Shown here piece by piece: positions 6,287-8,575 of a DNA stretch of 8,575 bases. Origin of the DNA: Nitrososphaerota archaeon (GTDB taxonomy: Archaea > Thermoproteota > EX4484-205 > JAAOZO01). The notes beneath the pieces are model-generated. The model saw only the letters and a program-made list of their open reading frames with translations, had not been told where the DNA came from and searched no databases. Location of the stretch: positions 1-8,575 of the forward strand of contig JAAOZO010000136.1 in the NCBI GenBank assembly GCA_011605715.1, read 5' to 3'. The position numbers and the translations under genes were made by a program. Numbering within the stretch: position 1 is the first letter of the stretch; each line of letters begins with the position of its first letter.

Positions 6287-7045
6287 ATGATAGAAGTAGT
6301 AAAGGACAAGAATGCACAGATAGAAAGACTTAAAACAATTCTTGATTCTTACAAACTTATATACGAACGTGAGTTTAGTTTTTACGAAATTTCTTTAAAG
6401 ATTGAAGACCTGCTAGCAACTGAGCCATACTTAGAAGCTGAAAAATTAGCATTTGTTTATAAAAAGATGGTTCAAGAGAATTACGATGTTCCAATCATCA
6501 CTGTAAGAAAAGATAACAGGTCTTACGTTGTAGATGGTCACCATCGTTGCTTTTCTAAGTGGCTTTTAAATCAAGAATACATTTTGTCTTATGAAATACA
6601 GAATGAATTGTTTAAGCCTCCGTGGTGGTCAAAAAATGTTTTGGATATACCGATGATAAAAACAGGAGAAGACATCGAAGAAATTAAAGATTGGGCAACA
6701 TGTATAGATACACTTGAGTACTTGAGAAGAATTCATGGAATAAATTTCAAACTCATTCCAATGAAGTTAGAAGTAGAAAACTTAATTCCGACACAGTATC
6801 CACAAAGAATAATAGGTTCGCGTGCGCCTTCTAAGGCACCAATACTAGCGCTTAAGTACAACGAGAGTTTTTACATCATCGATGGACATACTAGAACTTA
6901 CTATGCGTTCAAAAAAGGTGAACGTTATATAGATGCTTTAGTTTTAGTTCCAGCAAAAGAAGTTACACCAGGAATAGTTTTACACTCAAAGAAGTTGGGA
7001 ATAAACTCTATTAAAGAGTTTGCGAAAATGCTTGAAATGAGCTAG
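6287..7045 (+). CDS. Protein with two ParB/sulfiredoxin-fold domains
   Basis: The 252 residues contain two copies of the ParB N-terminal/sulfiredoxin fold. Copy one (about 34-100) has SLKIEDLLATEPYLEAEKLA, then PIITVRKDNRSYVVDGHHR with the DGHHR motif at 83-87. Copy two (about 156-222) has PMKLEVENLIPTQ, then PILALKYNESFYIIDGHTR with DGHTR at 199-203 and a strand IDALVLVP. A bridge with PPWW (111-114) joins them, and the C-terminus ends in LGINSIKEFAKML, a helix common in single-domain archaeal members. In known family members the D-G-H-x-R loop binds a phosphorylated ligand; relatives include ParB CTPase domains, sulfiredoxin and the archaeal free-serine kinase SerK, which carries DGHHR. There is no helix-turn-helix domain and no ParA nearby, so plasmid or chromosome partitioning is unlikely. 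A nucleotide-dependent kinase or nuclease are possible; the activity is unknown. Confidence 0.85.
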   Translation: MIEVVKDKNAQIERLKTILDSYKLIYEREFSFYEISLKIEDLLATEPYLEAEKLAFVYKKMVQENYDVPIITVRKDNRSYVVDGHHRCFSKWLLNQEYILSYEIQNELFKPPWWSKNVLDIPMIKTGEDIEEIKDWATCIDTLEYLRRIHGINFKLIPMKLEVENLIPTQYPQRIIGSRAPSKAPILALKYNESFYIIDGHTRTYYAFKKGERYIDALVLVPAKEVTPGIVLHSKKLGINSIKEFAKMLEMS

Positions 7046-7121
7046 CGTCATACTGTTAACGCTTGAACTAAAAACCTTCAAAAACCAAACAAAAATCCAA
7101 TGTATTTGCTCATAGCGAACG

Positions 7122-7153
7122 TTACTAGCTTATTATCTAAGACACCTAGTAAC
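7122..7153. promoter_or_regulatory. Inverted repeat, candidate operator upstream of the Fe-S gene
   Basis: GTTACTAG (7122-7129) and CTAGTAAC (7146-7153) form a perfect eight-base inverted repeat with a 16-base spacer. Its right end is 30 bases before the TATA box of the 4Fe-4S gene. It could bind a dimeric regulator such as the ArsR protein encoded downstream. A terminator for the preceding gene is less likely because no T-rich run follows. Confidence 0.35.
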
Positions 7154-7182
7154 TATTGTAGGAGAGTAATCATATAGTTAAA

Positions 7183-7190
7183 TTTAAATA
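7183..7190 (+). promoter_or_regulatory. TATA box for the 4Fe-4S gene
   Basis: TTTAAATA within GTTAAATTTAAATATG, centred 28.5 bases before the ATG at 7215. This supports the first ATG over the in-frame ATG six codons later and predicts a leaderless message. Confidence 0.6.
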
Positions 7191-7214
7191 TGATAATGAA
7201 AGTTTCTGCGCACT

Positions 7215-7589
7215 ATGAGCGAAGGTAAAGACATGAAAAAAGACATACTGGGGCGTCAAATAAAAGAACTTTCCAACGATGCTTGGTGGGGAATTCCTAG
7301 ACAGCAAATTCCATGGTATCCGGAAGTTGACTACGAAAGTTGCATTGGTTGTGGTCTTTGTATAGTAACATGTGGCAGAAGTGTATATGACTGGGACCTT
7401 GAGAAGAACAAGCCGATTGTTGCGAGGCCATACAATTGCTTAGTTGGCTGTAGCACGTGCAGTAACTTATGTCCAAAGGATGCGATAAGCTTTCCATCTC
7501 TTGGAAAGCTAAGGAAGTGGAGAGATAAAGCGGAAGCTATCAGAAAGGCTTCTGAAAAAATAAAAGAGGCTAAAAATTCAGTAAAATAG
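7215..7589 (+). CDS. Ferredoxin-like protein with two 4Fe-4S clusters
   Basis: A 124-residue soluble iron-sulfur protein. Cys43, Cys46, Cys49 and Cys53 form CxxCxxCxxxC (CIGCGLCIVTC, followed by Gly instead of the usual Pro), and Cys75, Cys79, Cys82 and Cys86 form CxxxCxxCxxxCP (CLVGCSTCSNLCP, one residue longer than the classic spacing). This is enough for two 4Fe-4S clusters. A 40-residue N-terminal extension with WWGIP and PWYPEVDY precedes the fold, and a basic, helical tail (about 96-124, KWRDKAEAIRKASEKIKEAK) follows it. The protein is longer than a simple electron-carrier ferredoxin. The ArsR gene starts 59 bases downstream on the same strand; I recall this Fe-S protein next to an ArsR regulator in other archaea. 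A role as redox carrier or as an iron-sulfur partner in metal or redox sensing is inferred. Confidence 0.9.
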   Translation: MSEGKDMKKDILGRQIKELSNDAWWGIPRQQIPWYPEVDYESCIGCGLCIVTCGRSVYDWDLEKNKPIVARPYNCLVGCSTCSNLCPKDAISFPSLGKLRKWRDKAEAIRKASEKIKEAKNSVK

Positions 7590-7611
7590 CAAAGTTTTGG
7601 TTATACAAAAG

Positions 7612-7618
7612 TTTAAAG
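7612..7618 (+). promoter_or_regulatory. TATA box for the ArsR-family gene
   Basis: TTTAAAG preceded by CAAAAG, centred 34 bases before the ATG at 7649. The regulator may therefore be made from its own promoter as well as by read-through from the 4Fe-4S gene. Confidence 0.45.
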
Positions 7619-7648
7619 CTTCTTTTAGTTTCTTGTAGTATAGTAAAG

Positions 7649-7972
7649 ATGGAGAGCAACGCTAAGTGCCGAGCTACAAAAAGAATAGAGCCACTGAACA
7701 TAAAAGAATTTGAAGGCTTAGAGCGTGTTGTTGATGCTTTAGCTAGTAAAACAAGGCTAGCTATATTGACGATACTACTAAACTATGGAGAAGCCTGTAC
7801 TTGTGACCTAACATCTGCTTTAAACGTTGCTCAGCCCACAGTTACCATTCATCTTCAAAAGTTGTATGACGCAGGATTAGTTGAGAAAAGAGAGAGCTGG
7901 AGGTACACGTACTACTTTATAAGTAAGAAGTATGTCCCGCTTATAAAAACAATTCTAAAGCTAAAAGCTTAA
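7649..7972 (+). CDS. ArsR-family winged-helix regulator
   Basis: A 107-residue dimeric repressor of the ArsR/SmtB type. The N-terminal 20 residues are basic with a lone Cys7; LERVVDALASKTRLAILTIL (24-43) is the dimerisation helix and first helix of the DNA-binding domain. Residues 49-54 read ACTCDL, with Cys50 and Cys52 in the position of the ELCVCDL metalloid site of ArsR. The recognition helix is AQPTVTIHLQKLYDAGL (61-77), followed by a wing VEKRESWRYTYYFI. Release from DNA on binding arsenite or another soft metal, or on thiol oxidation, is expected from the cysteines. Linkage to the 4Fe-4S protein just upstream suggests that it controls that gene. No arsenite pump or reductase lies within the window, so arsenic resistance is not shown. 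Confidence 0.92.
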   Translation: MESNAKCRATKRIEPLNIKEFEGLERVVDALASKTRLAILTILLNYGEACTCDLTSALNVAQPTVTIHLQKLYDAGLVEKRESWRYTYYFISKKYVPLIKTILKLKA

Positions 7973-8005
7973 TAAAAGTAAGCACAGTTCTTATAAGCGT
8001 ACATC

Positions 8006-8030
8006 AGAAAATTAAAACTTTAAAAGAAGC
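8006..8030 (-). terminator. T-rich stretch after the charged hypothetical gene
   Basis: Downstream of the stop of the minus-strand gene, the transcript would contain several runs of U (CTTCTTTTAAAGTTTTAATTTTC on the minus strand is broken only by short A or G pieces). U-rich runs without a hairpin are enough for termination in many archaea. A loose inverted repeat (8019-8026 with 8043-8051, one bulge) lies beside it. The region separates two convergent genes. Confidence 0.3.
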
Positions 8031-8051
8031 CAAAGTGGAAGACTTTTGAAA

Positions 8052-8399
8052 CTACCTTTTTCTTCTGATGTCCTGAGAGTATAACTCCATCTTTCTTTTT
8101 CTGTACTCTTCTTCGCTTGTTTCTTCAGCGAACATAGGCTCCTCTGAGGACTTAAAGTACAACCTATAGTACTTATTGTTGAACATAAAATAAAAAACGT
8201 TTACTTCTTCATCGCCTTCGCCCTCGGTAAGCAAAAAAGCTTCATCAAACTCATACGCCAAGTTTTGTAGCTCTGAGAAAAAATAAGGTTCTGTCCAATA
8301 GTATCCCGAACCACTCACTTTTTCAGCCATCTCGAGTATCTTTTTCATTCTCCTTAAGGCGTACTCCTTTACGTCTCTGTTTTTTCTGCCTCTCTTCAT
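8052..8399 (-). CDS. Charged hypothetical protein
   Basis: I do not recognise this 115-residue protein. The N-terminus (MKRGRKNRDVKEYALRRMKK) is strongly basic and helical, followed by a helix ending near residue 28. The middle has GYYWTEPYFFSELQ and an acidic loop EGEGDEEVN (59-67), then aromatic beta-strand patterns VFYFMFNNKYYRLYFK (68-83). The C-terminus is again charged, alternating Glu-rich and Arg/Lys-rich parts. It has no signal peptide, membrane segment or cysteine motif. The basic start could contact nucleic acid. The start codon is supported by the TATA box 29.5 bases upstream, and the gene converges with the ArsR gene. Likely cytoplasmic; function unknown. Confidence 0.75.
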   Translation of the reverse strand: MKRGRKNRDVKEYALRRMKKILEMAEKVSGSGYYWTEPYFFSELQNLAYEFDEAFLLTEGEGDEEVNVFYFMFNNKYYRLYFKSSEEPMFAEETSEEEYRKRKMELYSQDIRRKR

Positions 8400-8424
8400 T
8401 ATGTTTTTGCCTTGTCAAATGAGT

Positions 8425-8432
8425 ATTTAAAT
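8425..8432 (-). promoter_or_regulatory. TATA box for the charged hypothetical gene
   Basis: ATTTAAAT, itself a palindrome, centred 29.5 bases from the ATG at 8399, again predicting a leaderless message. No gene starts at the corresponding distance on the plus strand inside the window (an ATG at 8487-8492 region was not found in a good context). Confidence 0.5.
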
Positions 8433-8553
8433 TCTTCATCATCCCATTTCTCAATTGTTTTAAAAGACTATAGGTCAGAGAAACTTATGCTTCTTAAGAA
8501 TTAACGCTTAGAAAAAGAAATAAAAAGTTAAAAATTCAACTTAAAGTCAATAA

Positions 8554-8575
8554 ATGCAGTACAGAATAATAAGAC
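8554..8575 (+). CDS. Possible start of a gene cut off by the right edge
   Basis: An ATG at 8554 directly after an in-frame TAA begins MQYRIIR and runs off the window. The AT-rich AAATAAAAAG about 30 bases upstream could be its TATA box, matching the leaderless pattern of the other genes. Seven codons are too few to identify anything; it may be chance. Confidence 0.3.

Noticed and set aside
6287..7045. ParB partition system
   Set aside because: The protein lacks the helix-turn-helix domain of ParB, no ParA is nearby and no repeated centromere-like sites were seen.
7297..7497. Minus-strand open frame of 66 codons
   Set aside because: Antisense to the 4Fe-4S gene, whose eight cysteines fix the true frame; the antisense is a shadow.

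Overview
The window looks like the chromosome of an AT-rich archaeon, most likely a thermophilic member of the Thermoproteota (crenarchaeal side). The evidence is indirect. Almost every gene has a TTTAAA/TTTATA-type TATA box centred about 28-36 bases upstream of its start codon, no Shine-Dalgarno motif is evident, and several small proteins belong to families I know mainly from archaea (two winged-helix proteins, a ParB/sulfiredoxin-fold protein with DGHxR motifs, a ferredoxin-like protein next to an ArsR regulator). I cannot name the species.

Layout. The left edge (1-200, minus) holds the N-terminal part of a DDE-type transposase that runs off the window; next to it is about 330 bases without a convincing gene. 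Then come three larger metabolic or envelope genes and a small anchored protein: a membrane-anchored extracellular protein (529-1032, minus), an aldo/keto reductase (1159-2172, minus), a divergently transcribed DegT/DnrJ-family PLP aminotransferase (2390-3598, plus), and a membrane-anchored GH18 glycosidase of the YaaH/SleL type (3665-4729, minus).

The middle (4730-6286) is accessory-looking. It contains a stretch of about 560 bases with possible remnants of a P-loop ATPase, then two small winged-helix proteins transcribed divergently from one palindromic TATA box (5288-5563 minus, 5628-5978 plus), then a possible frameshifted remnant of a membrane protein on the minus strand (6069-6277). The part from about 5040 to 5560 is visibly richer in G+C (roughly 40-43% in hand-counted lines) than the neighbouring genes (about 28-38%).

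The right part carries a protein with two ParB/sulfiredoxin-like domains (6287-7045), a dicluster 4Fe-4S protein (7215-7589) followed by an ArsR-type regulator with a CTCDL cysteine motif (7649-7972), and an unrecognised charged protein (8052-8399, minus). A possible gene start lies at the very right edge (8554).

No functional operon spans the window; most genes are single leaderless or near-leaderless units. The best candidates for functional pairs are the 4Fe-4S protein with ArsR (a likely metal or redox sensing module) and the two divergent winged-helix proteins (mutual or autoregulation through a shared promoter). I saw no rRNA, tRNA or CRISPR array. No clear-cut new system was found; the double ParB/sulfiredoxin protein, the shared TATA box and the Fe-S/ArsR module are the most worthwhile leads.
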